Shown here one piece after another: positions 1 to 8,697 of a DNA stretch of 64,000 nt; positions within the stretch are counted from its first letter, which is position 1; each line of letters begins with the position of its first letter. Location: positions 1-64,000 of the forward strand of contig NZ_NRQT01000013.1 in NCBI RefSeq assembly GCF_004119455.1, written 5' to 3'. A program made the position numbers and the translations under genes. The notes below the pieces were generated by a model that made no database searches, was not told the DNA's origin, and was given only the letters and a program-made list of their open reading frames with translations. The DNA is from Chryseobacterium sp. CH25. GTDB taxonomy: Bacteria > Bacteroidota > Bacteroidia > Flavobacteriales > Weeksellaceae.

Positions 1-141
1 AGATTTATGATCTATTCTTACTTGTATTATGGATCTATTTCCTGGTATCATTACTTCTGATAAACCATCTGATTTTGTCATCCTGGAAGGAGCTAAACAT
101 AGTTTCCCAATACTTTTATCAAGTAACAGACCTCTATTCAT
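1..141 (-). CDS. Partial hypothetical protein, C-terminus beyond left edge
   Basis: A minus-strand reading frame is open from an ATG at 139-141 to the left edge (47 codons). It extends a few codons further upstream to an in-frame stop. The translation is protein-like, with a hydrophobic run near its start (GLLLD) and a beta-rich stretch ending IIQVRID. I recognise no family. In DNA this AT-rich, a stop-free stretch of this length is uncommon but not rare, so it could be a gene start, a decayed fragment or chance. Confidence 0.35.
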   Translation of the reverse strand, partial: MNRGLLLDKSIGKLCLAPSRMTKSDGLSEVMIPGNRSIIQVRIDHKS

Positions 142-423
142 TATTAATACTTCCCAGGACAAGCTTTAAACTATCATAATTCCTTTGGACTACGCACGTA
201 TGGGCTAGATATACTAAAGTTTCACACAAATGTTCTTTATTTTCTCTTTTGATTTTAATAATAATTCCATAAATTAAATCTTTATGTTGTGATTTATTGT
301 TTATAATTTGCTGTTAAATATTGATTCTGGTTTTCAGTAATCTAAGTTAATTTCTTATTATTGATATAAGAAGCGGAAGCCGAAAAGCTTTAATAGAGTA
401 GGCTACATTAAAACTAAATAATT
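142..423. other. Gene-free leader region upstream of the first Cys-rich peptide
   Basis: I found no reading frame of protein-like quality here. The 3' part is AT-rich and holds a short dyad near 353-373 (TTCTTAT / ATAAGAA), 50-70 bp before the peptide gene. It lacks a good copy of the upstream element shared by the other two peptide genes, and I could not place a clear TTTG / TAnnTTTG promoter. Confidence 0.4.
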
Positions 424-621
424 ATGAAAAACTTAGTGAAAATCTCAAGAGAAAATTTAAAAGCATTTACTGGAGCGGGACCTGGGTGCCCAACAGATGA
501 TCCGGGATTTGGTATATGCTATATTACAGGATTTCCAAATGGTATTTGCTTGAGTAGATATCAATGTTGTGTTCAACTTGGTGGAAATGAAGAGACCTGC
601 AAAAAACGTTTCCCTCAATAA
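424..621 (+). CDS. Cys-rich bacteriocin-like peptide precursor (6 Cys)
   Basis: A 65-residue precursor. The N-terminal 19 residues look like the leader of Chryseobacterium bacteriocin-like or natural-product precursors: charged, with the pattern MKNLxKISRExLK, ending in a GAG motif where relatives have Gly-Gly. The presumed mature part has six cysteines (22, 32, 42, 48, 49, 59), including an adjacent CC pair, which fits three disulfides or a modified peptide. It is a single-gene unit followed by a hairpin terminator. No maturase, peptidase-containing ABC transporter or immunity gene lies beside it. The function (toxin, signal or other) is unknown. The family call rests on leader resemblance to two more genes in this window at 8245 and 52761. 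Confidence 0.75.
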   Translation: MKNLVKISRENLKAFTGAGPGCPTDDPGFGICYITGFPNGICLSRYQCCVQLGGNEETCKKRFPQ

Positions 622-937
622 TATATTACTAAACTAATATTATATTCAAAATGTCTTTAAAATAATAAAATCGGTTGTATCACTTGAGATGCAGCCGATT
701 TTAATTTTGTAAACTTTGGAATCAAACAATAGCAATCTATTTTTGCATCTATAAAAATCTGTTTTTTATATTTTGTTTAATGAATAATAATACTTGGTCA
801 TATTTAAGATAGCAGAGCATATAAATTATGTTTGTCTCTGATATTTAGTGAATTCATAAATATTTTTTGTTTTTTCAATGAGTAAATTATGTAACTTAGT
901 CATATTATAATGATTACGAATCTAAAATATACATACT
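622..937. other. Intergenic region, AT-rich
   Basis: After the terminator at 667-702 I see no coding sequence, only AT-rich DNA leading to the T9SS cargo gene. No clear promoter match was found. Confidence 0.5.
667..702 (+). terminator. Hairpin terminator of the Cys-rich peptide gene
   Basis: A 15-bp stem, AAAATCGGTTGTATC paired with GATGCAGCCGATTTT, contains two G-U pairs and is followed by a T-rich tract. It lies 46 bp past the peptide stop codon. Confidence 0.75.
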
Positions 938-2107
938 ATGAAAAAACATTTATTCCCTCTATTTGTACTGTTGTTAGGTGTAAATGCCTATGCTCAACAG
1001 GATCTTTTTGCTATCACAGGAAAGGATACTCAGGCTATTAATTTCAGTGATTTCCGTGTGATGGATGCAATGAGTGGTACTTCCGGTGAGAAAATCTTTA
1101 CTGCTGATTCTTCTTCAAAAGTTACTTCTCAAACCAAGAGAAGTTTGGTTACTGAGGATAAAAATTCTTTTAATAATTCTCAGGCAACTACAATGGCTGC
1201 GCTGGCATATGATCCATCCAATAATAATCTGGTATATATGCCTATGTTTTCTTCTAATATTTATGTTTTAAACCCTCAGACTAAGGAAATTACTTTAGTA
1301 GAAAATAATGTGGTAAAAGTAACATCTTGTGATATTAATTCTCATATCACGAGAATGACTACAGGCTATGATGGTAATATTTATGCAGTTAATAATTCAG
1401 GGACACAGCTTTTGCAGATCAGTAAAAAAGGACAGCAATATGTGGTTGCTGATCTTGGAATCATAAAGGATGATGTTTCAAATGGTAAAAATTCATTTAC
1501 TACAATAGAAACAGGATTTGGTGGCGATATGGTTGCCGATGCGGATAACAATTTCTATATTTTTGCTGCTTCAGGAAATGTTTTTAAAGTATCTGCTAAA
1601 GAATTAAAAGCAAAATTTGTGGGGAAAATTGCAGGGATTCCGGATAACTATTCTGTAAATGGTTCCGCTGTAAATTCACAAGGAAAAGTTGTGATAGCAA
1701 GCGCTAAAGGTGCTCCTTTATTTGAAGTGGACCTTGCTACTTTACAGGCTAAGCAACTTCCTGGAGAAGAGAACCTGCATATTTATGATTTGGCCAGTAA
1801 GTACTTTGTGAATGATAGAGTTTCTGCAAATAGTAAAGCTTTAGCTAACCTTGATATTTATCCTACCAGAGTTAATGAGCAGTTTGTAAATGTATACGTT
1901 AATAATAAGAATGTAAAAGGAAATATTAAGCTGAATGTTTTCGATATGTCCGGTAAAAATGTAATGAGCCAGAGCTTATCTGTTAAAGATGGATCATTGG
2001 ATCAGAAGGTTTATTTTAAGGGATTGATTAACGGAGCTTATATTATAAGTTTAACTGACGAATCCGGAAAAGTTATACTGAACAAAAAAATTCTTGTTAC
2101 TGAATAA
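938..2107 (+). CDS. Secreted T9SS type A sorting domain protein
   Basis: A 389-residue exported protein. Residues 1-19 are a signal peptide (hydrophobic core FPLFVLLLGV, cleavage after AYA). The middle (about 60-290) has repeating strand-rich segments such as LVYMP...IYVLNP and GNIYAVNN, which suggest a beta-propeller-like fold. Residues about 305-389 form a T9SS type A C-terminal sorting domain: LDIYPTRVNE start, FDMSGKNV, GAYIISL and a terminal KKILVTE strand. Such cargo crosses the outer membrane through the type IX system and is then anchored or released. The substrate or role of the propeller part is unknown. It has its own terminator at 2145-2178. Confidence 0.85.
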   Translation: MKKHLFPLFVLLLGVNAYAQQDLFAITGKDTQAINFSDFRVMDAMSGTSGEKIFTADSSSKVTSQTKRSLVTEDKNSFNNSQATTMAALAYDPSNNNLVYMPMFSSNIYVLNPQTKEITLVENNVVKVTSCDINSHITRMTTGYDGNIYAVNNSGTQLLQISKKGQQYVVADLGIIKDDVSNGKNSFTTIETGFGGDMVADADNNFYIFAASGNVFKVSAKELKAKFVGKIAGIPDNYSVNGSAVNSQGKVVIASAKGAPLFEVDLATLQAKQLPGEENLHIYDLASKYFVNDRVSANSKALANLDIYPTRVNEQFVNVYVNNKNVKGNIKLNVFDMSGKNVMSQSLSVKDGSLDQKVYFKGLINGAYIISLTDESGKVILNKKILVTE

Positions 2108-2144
2108 TCACCTCAATAGTGATATGGAAAATTAGACTTATTAC

Positions 2145-2178
2145 AAAAACCTTTTCGATTTTATTGAGAAGGTTTTTT
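2145..2178 (+). terminator. Rho-independent terminator
   Basis: A stem of AAAAACCTTTTC and GAGAAGGTTTTTT around a 9-nt loop, followed by A/T-rich sequence, lies 37 bp after the T9SS cargo gene. Confidence 0.8.
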
Positions 2179-2246
2179 AATGATTATTTGATATTCAACA
2201 AGTTTTATTTTTCGATATTAAAATGTATTTTTATAAAAAAATATAG

Positions 2247-4897
2247 ATGAAGCTATACTTTAATGTAGGATATATTGTAAAAGCCGGAGAAAATCTGCAG
2301 TTGGTGATTCGTGAAGAAGGTACTGCGGCCCATATCCATACGATGTTTTGTGCAGAGAATGGTTTGTGGAAATGCGAGGTGGATTTTTTTCCAGATCCAT
2401 TTCCTATCAGTACAGAGTTGTTAATGAAAAAGGAAATGTTTTAAGAGACGAGTTTGTTCAGCATCATCTTAATTTCCCACATAACTATAAAGAGTTTATC
2501 ATTTTTGATGAATGGAATAATAAAAACTTCCCTGAGAATTATCTGAATAATAAAATTCTCTACAATAAGTTACATGACTTTAATCCGGAAAAATCAACAA
2601 TTCTAAAAAAACATACTCACTTATTCAGACTTGAGGCTCCTATTTATAATAAAGATTGGAGAATTGTATTGTTTGGAAGCACTGCATCTTTAGGACACTG
2701 GGATTATAACAGAGTGGTTCCTTTACATCAGACCGATTTTGGTCTTTGGGAAGTATCTGTTGAAATTCCTGAAAATGAAATTATCGAGTTTAAATATTGT
2801 ATTTTCGATACTAAAGAGAACAGGGTTATAGATGTTGAAACCGGTGAAAACAGAATCACAGTTGCCAATCCATTGCCGGATGTTTTGCAAATTGTTTCTA
2901 ATCATTATTTCAGATTTAAAGGGTATCAGATGTATCATGATGCCGGAGTTGCTGTTCCAGTATTCTCTTTAAGAAGTGAAGAAGGATTTGGAGTAGGAGA
3001 ATTCTCAGATATCAAAAAACTGGCAGACTGGACAAAGGAAACGAACCTTGGAATTATCCAGATTCTTCCTATTAATGATACTACAGCTAATTATTCGTGG
3101 ACAGATTCATATCCTTATGCAGCTGTATCAGTGTATGCATTACATCCCCAATATATTTCACTAGAAAAGCTTGATTATTCTTTACCGAAAGAATTAGTTA
3201 AAGAATATAAGGCTGATAAAGAGGCTTTAAACGCTCTTGATCTTATTGATTATGAAAAAATGATCGATGGGAAATGGAAGTATCTGAGAGCAGTTTTCAA
3301 TGCCGAAAAAGATAAAATTTATAAGGATAGGAACTTTAAAAAGTTCATTAAAGATAATGAATACTGGTTGGTTCCTTATTCAGCGTTCTGTGTCTTAAGA
3401 GATAAATACAAAACACCTAATTTCAATGAGTGGAAAACTCATAAAAAATATATTGCAGGAAAGATTACTCAGCTTTTTACAACAAAAAGTAAAGATTATG
3501 ATCTTTCAATGCTTCATGCCTGGGTACAGTACCAGCTTCATGTTCAGTTGAAGGATGCTGTAGATTATACTCATAATCTTGGAGTATCTTTAAAAGGAGA
3601 TCTACCTATTGGAATTTACAGATATTCTGTTGAAGCCTGGACAGAGCCAGAACTTTTCGGAATGGATTTCCAGGCCGGAGCACCACCTGATCAGTTTACA
3701 GAACTTGGGCAAAACTGGGAATTCCCTACCTATAACTGGGAAGCCATGAAGGCTGATGATTACAGATGGTGGAAAAACAGGTTCAAAGCATTGGAACAGT
3801 ATTTTGATGCCATGCGAATTGATCATATTTTAGGTTTCTTCAGAATATGGAGAATGCCTATCTCTGCCGTACAGGGAATTTTAGGATATTTTTATCCTGC
3901 TGTTCCTATTGTTGCAGACGAATTTAAGGCTTGGCAGATTCCATTTACATTTGAAAGATATTGTAAGCCCTTTATCAACAATGAAATCTTATGGAAATAT
4001 TTTGCGGCAGATAGCGGAAAGGCTCTGGTATTTATGGACCGTAAGGCAGATGGAACTTATTCCTTTAAAGAAGAATTTGATACCCAAAGAAAGCTGGCAG
4101 ATTTCTTTAAGAAAAACCCATATGGTCCACTTGAGGAAAAGTTGATTTCCCTTTGTGCCAATGTTTTGTTTTTACCGGAAGAAAGAAAAGGAGAAACAGT
4201 TTACCATCCAAGATTCAATGTTTATAATACAGAATCTTATCAATATCTTCCGGAAGCTGAACAGAAAAATATTTATGAGCTGTATCATGATTATTTCTTC
4301 AGAAGACAGGATCATCTTTGGTATGAAAAAGCTATGGAGAAACTTCCGATGATTCTGAATGCTACTAAAATGCTGATCTGTGGAGAAGACCTTGGTATGG
4401 TTCCTGCCTGTGTACCAGTTGTAATGGATGAACTGGCGATTATCGCTCTGAAAGTTCAACGTATGCCTGCAGAGAATATTCCATTCTATGATCCACGAAA
4501 TGCCAATTATATGAATGTGGTGACTGCATCTTCTCATGACAGTTCAACCTTGAGACAATGGTGGAAAGAAGAACCTGCTTTAACCCAGAAATATTTTAAT
4601 CAGCAATTGGTTCAATATGGAAAAGCTCCTGCAGAATTAACTCCTCATTTGGCGGAAATCATTATGAAGCAGCATTTATATAATGAATCTATGTTGGCTA
4701 TCTTCCCAATTCAGGAATTCCTGGCTACAGATGCAAAACTTACCAATCCTAAAATAGATAATGAAAGGATAAATAATCCAGCCGTTTTCCCTCATTATTG
4801 GCAGTATAGAATGCATATAAAACTGGAAGCGCTTAAAGATGAAAAAGTGTTCAACGAAAAAATTGCTCACTGGATAAAAGATAGTGGTAGAGTGTAA
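2247..4897 (+). CDS. malQ: 4-alpha-glucanotransferase (GH77), frameshifted near N-terminus
   Basis: The GH77 amylomaltase transfers alpha-1,4-glucan segments between maltodextrins in the cytoplasm. Two frames together give one protein of about 884 residues. The start at 2247 (MKLYFNVGYIVKAGE) encodes the first half of a carbohydrate-binding module, then the frame fails in a T7 run at 2384-2390. The next frame carries the rest: a second starch-binding-like module (about residues 115-210) and the GH77 barrel (from about 230) with GYQMYHDAG, LPIND, a catalytic-region MRIDHILGFFRIWRMP, a catalytic-acid candidate in ICGEDLGMVP, and SSHDSSTLRQWW. Adding one T restores EVDFFSRSISYQYR continuity. An internal ATG at 2348 exists, but its first 14 or so residues are out-of-frame sequence. 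As written, the gene would make a protein lacking the first starch-binding strands, or nothing. Confidence 0.88.
2384..2390 (+). other. Homopolymer T7 at which malQ loses frame
   Basis: Seven Ts follow GGA. Eight Ts would join the upstream frame (ending EVDFF) to the downstream frame (SRSISYQYR). It is either a sequencing undercall or a genuine slippage or mutation site. Confidence 0.85.
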
Positions 4898-4934
4898 ATT
4901 TAACATCTGATTATCAATTAGTTAAATATATTTT

Positions 4935-4971
4935 AAAAGAAGTTTGATCTATGGATTTAACTTCTTTTTTT
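4935..4971 (+). terminator. Rho-independent terminator of malQ
   Basis: A perfect 10-bp stem (AAAAGAAGTT / AACTTCTTTT) is followed by a T tract, 38 bp past the malQ stop. Confidence 0.8.
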
Positions 4972-5035
4972 ATTTGCATCAAAAAGATAGAATTGAGATA
5001 TTCTGCTATATATTAACCAATTAACGACTATACAG

Positions 5036-6079
5036 ATGAAAAAAATATTTTTGGGATTAGCTTTTGGGCTTGGCGTTTTAACGTCTGCTCAGCAGTATCC
5101 GAATAATGGTTGGGGTGATGATGGTTATTATCAGAATGGCAATGGCTATTATAGCGATGAAGATGACAGAAATTATTTCCCTGATGATTATTATTATAAC
5201 TATCCTCAGGACTATTATCCAGGAGATTATTATCAAAGCTATTATAACGATTACAGAAACAGTATTATCAATATAGACTGGAACGGTTTTTTTATACAGA
5301 ACAGATTAAACCGTTGGCAGGTAGATCAGATTATAAGATTGAATAACCTGTATGCAAATTTTACAGCTTGGGATAACTTCTACAGATTTAATCCGGATAG
5401 ATGGTATTATGATAGATTCTATGCTTTGGAAAGAATTATGGGACCAAGAGTTTTCATAGTATTTCAGAACAACTATTACAGAGGGGCAAGTCCTATCATA
5501 TATTTCCAAAATTATAGAAGAACGTATTATGTTCCAAGATATACTGTAATGCCAAGATACAGAAATGTAAACATCAATATTTACAGAGTAGACCGTTCAA
5601 GGTTCAGAAGAGTTGAGAATCCTACTTTTGATATTGTAAGAGGCAGCAGCAGACCTAATAACGGTTTTGGAAATTCTGGTTCATCAAGTGGTGGATTCCG
5701 TAATTCGGGAGGTTTTAGAGGAAATTCAGATAATGGAGGTTTCAGGAATAATAATTCCGGGGGCTTTAGAGGAAACTCTGATAACGGTGGATTCCGAGGA
5801 AATTCAGATAATGGGGGTTTCAGAAATGGTAATTCAGGCGGTTTTAGAGAAAACTCTAATTCCGGTGGATTCCGAGGAAACTCAGATAATGGAGGTTCTA
5901 GGAATAATAATGGCGGATTTAGAGGTAGTAATGAAGTAAGACGGGAAGCGGCTCCATCAAGAGAAAATAATGGTGGGTTCAGAGGAGGAAGTGGTGGTTT
6001 CAGACAGCAAAGATCTGAAAATTCTTCACCAAGTCGTGGTAATAGTGGAGGCTTTAGAGGAAGCTTGGTAAGGAATTAA
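5036..6079 (+). CDS. Secreted Tyr/Asn-rich protein with GGFRGNSDN repeats
   Basis: A 347-residue protein I cannot assign to a family. Residues 1-18 are a signal peptide ending in a TSAQQ cleavage region. Residues 20-80 are extremely Tyr/Asp/Asn rich (clusters of YY, DYYPGDYY). Residues about 85-210 look like a small folded domain rich in Tyr, Arg and aromatics. Residues about 212-347 are low complexity, built on a roughly 9-residue unit GGFRGNSDN / GGFRNNNS ending in a GGFRGS-like unit. It is monocistronic and followed by a strong hairpin. The location is probably periplasmic or surface. Repeat number may vary between strains. Confidence 0.75.
   Translation: MKKIFLGLAFGLGVLTSAQQYPNNGWGDDGYYQNGNGYYSDEDDRNYFPDDYYYNYPQDYYPGDYYQSYYNDYRNSIINIDWNGFFIQNRLNRWQVDQIIRLNNLYANFTAWDNFYRFNPDRWYYDRFYALERIMGPRVFIVFQNNYYRGASPIIYFQNYRRTYYVPRYTVMPRYRNVNINIYRVDRSRFRRVENPTFDIVRGSSRPNNGFGNSGSSSGGFRNSGGFRGNSDNGGFRNNNSGGFRGNSDNGGFRGNSDNGGFRNGNSGGFRENSNSGGFRGNSDNGGSRNNNGGFRGSNEVRREAAPSRENNGGFRGGSGGFRQQRSENSSPSRGNSGGFRGSLVRN
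5680..6060 (+). repeat. Imperfect in-gene tandem repeat, about 27-bp unit (GGFRGNSDN)
   Basis: At least eight GGFR-containing units occur in this part of the secreted protein gene, several with identical or near-identical DNA (for example GGAGGTTTTAGAGGAAA variants). The periodicity also keeps an alternative frame open for 90 codons, which is a by-product and not a gene. Confidence 0.7.
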
Positions 6080-6107
6080 TTTTCATATATTATATTTAAG
6101 TGGTGTG

Positions 6108-6138
6108 AAGGACAGGTTTTTATAATCTGTCCTTTTTT
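6108..6138 (+). terminator. Rho-independent terminator
   Basis: AAGGACAG / CTGTCCTT stem with an 11-nt loop and a T7 tail, 28 bp after the repeat-protein gene. Confidence 0.85.
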
Positions 6139-6257
6139 TGTTTAATTATTGATTTATTTTAGTTAAAATTTAACATTATTTATGAATGCGTTAATTTAAC
6201 CTATGGTTTAATACTGAATCAAAAAGGTATAATAACAATTAATTAAATTTTAAAAAG

Positions 6258-6704
6258 ATGAAAAAATTAGTTTTAGCAATAGCATTTATCGGAATGGGAA
6301 GTTTTGCAATGGCACAACAGACAACTCCACAGGACAGAGAAGCAAAAAGAGCAGAAATGCAGCAGAAAATGCAACAAAAAGAGCAGGAGCATCTTGCACA
6401 GATGCAGAAAGATCTTAACCTTAATGCTTCGCAGGTAGCACAGGTAAAGGCATTACATGAAAAAAGAAAAGCCGAAATGAAAGCTGATTTTGCAAAGAAT
6501 AAAGAAGTAAGACAGGCTAAAATGGAAGAAATGAAAGCCAAAAGAGCACAAATGGATGCTGATATGAAGAAGATCCTTACTCCTGAACAGTATGATAAAT
6601 GGCAGGTTGACAGAAAAGCTAAAATGGAACAGAAAAGAATGGCAATGAAGGATAGAAGAATGATGAAAAAGCCGATGAATACAGCTGCTCCTGAAGTAAA
6701 ATAG
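6258..6704 (+). CDS. Periplasmic alpha-helical DUF4890-like protein
   Basis: A 148-residue exported protein with a signal peptide at residues 1-20 (GMGSFAMAQQ cleavage). The rest is almost entirely charged helix, rich in K, E, Q, M and A. It contains LNLNASQVAQVKALHEKR at about 55-70 and LTPEQYDKW at about 107-115. This arrangement resembles the LTxxQ motifs of Spy/CpxP-like periplasmic chaperones and the DUF4890 family of Bacteroidota. By analogy it may bind metal or unfolded protein in the periplasm, but this is not shown. It sits alone between two hairpins. Confidence 0.75.
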   Translation: MKKLVLAIAFIGMGSFAMAQQTTPQDREAKRAEMQQKMQQKEQEHLAQMQKDLNLNASQVAQVKALHEKRKAEMKADFAKNKEVRQAKMEEMKAKRAQMDADMKKILTPEQYDKWQVDRKAKMEQKRMAMKDRRMMKKPMNTAAPEVK

Positions 6705-6733
6705 CAATTTATAATTTTGATTTTTTAATGTGT

Positions 6734-6759
6734 AAAGGATGGGATTTTTTCCATCCTTT
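6734..6759 (+). terminator. Hairpin terminator
   Basis: AAAGGATGG / CCATCCTTT stem of 9 bp with an 8-nt loop, 30 bp after the DUF4890-like gene. The downstream T tract is weak. Confidence 0.65.
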
Positions 6760-6782
6760 CTGTATTAATTTTCCGTAAAACT

Positions 6783-6813
6783 TTTGATTTCGGGCATTTA
6801 TTCCTTATTTTTG
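6783..6813 (+). promoter_or_regulatory. Bacteroidetes-type promoter of ferritin gene
   Basis: TTTG at 6783-6786, then a 19-nt spacer, then TATTTTTG (exact TAnnTTTG) at 6806-6813. This matches the -33/-7 consensus of Bacteroidetes housekeeping promoters. It predicts transcription from about 6820 and rules out the upstream TTG at 6784 as the start codon. Confidence 0.75.
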
Positions 6814-6831
6814 AATATAAATTCAATACTT

Positions 6832-7341
6832 ATGGTTAGCGAAAAAATTGCAAAATTAATTAACGAACAGATTGCCCACGAACAATACGCCGCTCAATAT
6901 TATCTTTCAATGTCTGCATGGTTTTCAGGAAAAGACCTGGATGGGATTGCAAATTACTTCAGAGTACAGAGCAAAGAAGAATTAATGCACGCAGATAAAA
7001 TGTTTGATTATTTGAATGATGTAGGAGGAGAAATTATCATTGGAGCAATTCCAAAGCCACCACATGAGTTCGAAAGTGCTACAGATATTTTTGAAAAGGC
7101 ATTGGCGCATGAGAAAATTGTAACTAAAAGTATTTTCAATATTGTAAAGAATGCTAATGAAGAGGGAGATTTCGCAACAACATCTTTCATGCAATGGTTC
7201 ATCAATGAACAGGTGGAAGAAGAGGCAAGTGCATCTCAGTATGTAACTAAAATCAAAATGGTGTGCGATAATCCATCTGCATTATACCTTTTTGACCAGG
7301 AATTGTCTCAGAGAGTATTTGCTCCTGATACAACTGCTTAA
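6832..7341 (+). CDS. ftnA: Non-haem ferritin
   Basis: A 169-residue ferritin that oxidises Fe(II) and stores iron in a 24-subunit cytoplasmic shell. The ferroxidase-centre residues all sit at the positions known from E. coli FtnA: E17, E50, H53, E94, Q127 and E130. The ATG at 6832 is preferred because a consensus promoter ends 18 bp upstream, leaving a leader of about 12 nt. The gene is monocistronic and ends at a strong GC-rich hairpin shared with the convergent gene. No haem ligand (bacterioferritin Met) is evident. Confidence 0.95.
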   Translation: MVSEKIAKLINEQIAHEQYAAQYYLSMSAWFSGKDLDGIANYFRVQSKEELMHADKMFDYLNDVGGEIIIGAIPKPPHEFESATDIFEKALAHEKIVTKSIFNIVKNANEEGDFATTSFMQWFINEQVEEEASASQYVTKIKMVCDNPSALYLFDQELSQRVFAPDTTA

Positions 7342-7364
7342 AACCCGAAAGTTTTTAACAATAT

Positions 7365-7394
7365 AAAACCGCGATCAGAAGACCGCGGTTTTTT
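7365..7394. terminator. Terminator between convergent ferritin and GLPGLI genes
   Basis: AAAACCGCG / CGCGGTTTT stem with a T6 tail on the plus strand and an A-rich 5' flank, so it can act in both directions. Confidence 0.85.
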
Positions 7395-7416
7395 ATTTTC
7401 ATGTTCTGTATATTAT

Positions 7417-8235
7417 TTATTTATATTTAACAGCTTTATCCAATTCAATAGGATTATAATTCCTTTTGATTTCTAATTGATAATCTCTCTTAATACTTTT
7501 TAAGCCTTCCAAGGTATTGATATATTTATCATTAATTGTTAGTCCCCAGGATCCCTCCTTCATGTTATTATATTCACTGAACGGGTTGCTATATCGGTTT
7601 AATAATAATTCCTGATACTTTTTAAGTGAAATTTTTATTGGGATCATTCCTAGATTGGTTTCAACAATGTTTGCAGTATTATAATCTGATAAGTCCTTAT
7701 GAAACGATATCAGTTTATAACTGAAATTTTCACCAGTATCTCCTAATTCTAATATTAATCCTGGTAAGCCTTTAAATTTGTAAGGCCCTTCAGATATTGG
7801 AATTTCCGGTGCAAACCATGCTGCCCATTTTCGGCCACCCCATATAGCTTCCGCTTTTTGCAGTTTATAATTATTTGTGTATTTAATTTGAGGCAGTATT
7901 TTCCAGACTATTTTATCACTCGACAGATAACTGTAATACTTATCCTCTACATTCACAAAATTTTCATTTTCAAAAGAGTTCCGATTCCTTTTTATAACTT
8001 GTTGGATAGGAAATGTATAAGAAATGATTTCTTTATTTCTTACCAGAGAATCAAGCTTAATTAATTTTTTATAATAAAATCTGGTGGTGTTACCTTGTAA
8101 ATCAAGAACCATTTCGATTGTATCAGGGTTAGATTTTGTAGAATCTAACTTATAACTAAAATCATAGATAATCCTATAGTTTTGAGCATAAGTAGATTGG
8201 ATGCAAAAGAAAATAAAAAGAAAATATTTATACAT
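7417..8235 (-). CDS. GLPGLI family protein
   Basis: A 272-residue exported protein of the Bacteroidota GLPGLI family (TIGR01200 type). The first 17 residues are a signal peptide (FLFIFFCIQSTYAQ). The family signature FKGLPGLILEL is at about residues 142-152, preceded by the conserved AWFAPEIPISEGPYKF. Family function is not established; members are predicted periplasmic or secreted. It starts 9 bp after the stop of the 8-Cys peptide gene, so the two are surely co-transcribed. That raises the possibility that GLPGLI handles or responds to the peptide (inference). It is convergent with ferritin. Confidence 0.9.
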   Translation of the reverse strand: MYKYFLFIFFCIQSTYAQNYRIIYDFSYKLDSTKSNPDTIEMVLDLQGNTTRFYYKKLIKLDSLVRNKEIISYTFPIQQVIKRNRNSFENENFVNVEDKYYSYLSSDKIVWKILPQIKYTNNYKLQKAEAIWGGRKWAAWFAPEIPISEGPYKFKGLPGLILELGDTGENFSYKLISFHKDLSDYNTANIVETNLGMIPIKISLKKYQELLLNRYSNPFSEYNNMKEGSWGLTINDKYINTLEGLKSIKRDYQLEIKRNYNPIELDKAVKYK

Positions 8236-8244
8236 GAATAATAA

Positions 8245-8478
8245 TTAGCAAAGGTATGCTGCTTTTCTTTTTGCTTCAGCGCAGTCACCGTTTGGATCTG
8301 TGTAACAAGACTGGGCTCCCTGTCTGTTTGAACAGGATACGCACTGCTTACAAGGCTCATTACCCCCTCCTGACTGATCTTCACATACAAATTCTCCTCT
8401 GCTTAATTCGCACTTAACTCCATTACCTCCACCTAATCTTTTAAGATCTTCACGAGATAGTTTCTTGAAATTTTTCAT
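8245..8478 (-). CDS. Cys-rich bacteriocin-like peptide precursor (8 Cys)
   Basis: A 77-residue precursor. The leader MKNFKKLSREDLKRLGGG (1-18) is of the double-glycine type. The remaining part holds eight cysteines (23, 32, 43, 46, 49, 58, 66, 77), the last being the C-terminal residue, plus two Gly-rich linkers. The ATG at 8478 is chosen because the leader motif begins there; an in-frame upstream ATG at 8517 would add 13 hydrophobic residues inside the promoter region. It is the first gene of an operon with the GLPGLI gene 9 bp downstream. An upstream element at 8524-8547 is shared almost exactly with another peptide gene at 52761. No modifying enzyme or exporter is nearby. Confidence 0.8.
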   Translation of the reverse strand: MKNFKKLSREDLKRLGGGNGVKCELSRGEFVCEDQSGGGNEPCKQCVSCSNRQGAQSCYTDPNGDCAEAKRKAAYLC

Positions 8479-8523
8479 AATTATTAAAATTTTTAAAATT
8501 GAGGTGTAAATATACATTTAATT

Positions 8524-8547
8524 CATTAAAAAGAGATATAAATTAAG
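8524..8547 (-). promoter_or_regulatory. Upstream element shared by two Cys-rich peptide genes (copy A)
   Basis: On the minus strand this 24-bp element reads CTTAATTTATATCT-CT-TTTTAATG, ending 46 bp before the peptide ATG. The element at 53014-53035 is identical except for one missing CT dinucleotide. A TATATTTAC hexamer-like -7 candidate follows about 9 bp downstream. Confidence 0.6.
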
Positions 8548-8697
8548 TAAAATTAATACTCTATTTAATTAATGGGATATACTATGGATAAAAGAGTAAA
8601 TATTAGTTTTGTGATATAATAATCATTATATGGTGATTATTTTAGTCTGTTGTTTTATATTTTTTAGGTAGTTTATTATAAGCGGTTAATGCAAAGT

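Noticed and set aside
1074..1271. 65-codon plus-strand frame inside the T9SS cargo gene
   Set aside because: It is an overlapping frame with a Leu/Ile-rich, compositionally implausible product; the cargo frame has a signal peptide and sorting domain.
2348..4897. Treating the 2348 ATG as the true malQ start
   Set aside because: Its first residues (MCREWFVEMRGGFF) are out-of-frame reading of the upstream module; continuity with the 2247 frame is clear.
5667..5939. 90-codon alternative frame in the repeat region
   Set aside because: It stays open only because the 27-bp repeat lacks stops in that frame.
6239..6707. Minus-strand frames over the DUF4890-like gene
   Set aside because: Cys/Ser/Phe-rich antisense of a Lys/Glu/Ala-rich gene; no start signals.
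6784..6831. TTG start extending ferritin by 16 residues
   Set aside because: The TTG lies in the promoter -33 box and the ferroxidase residues number correctly from the ATG at 6832.
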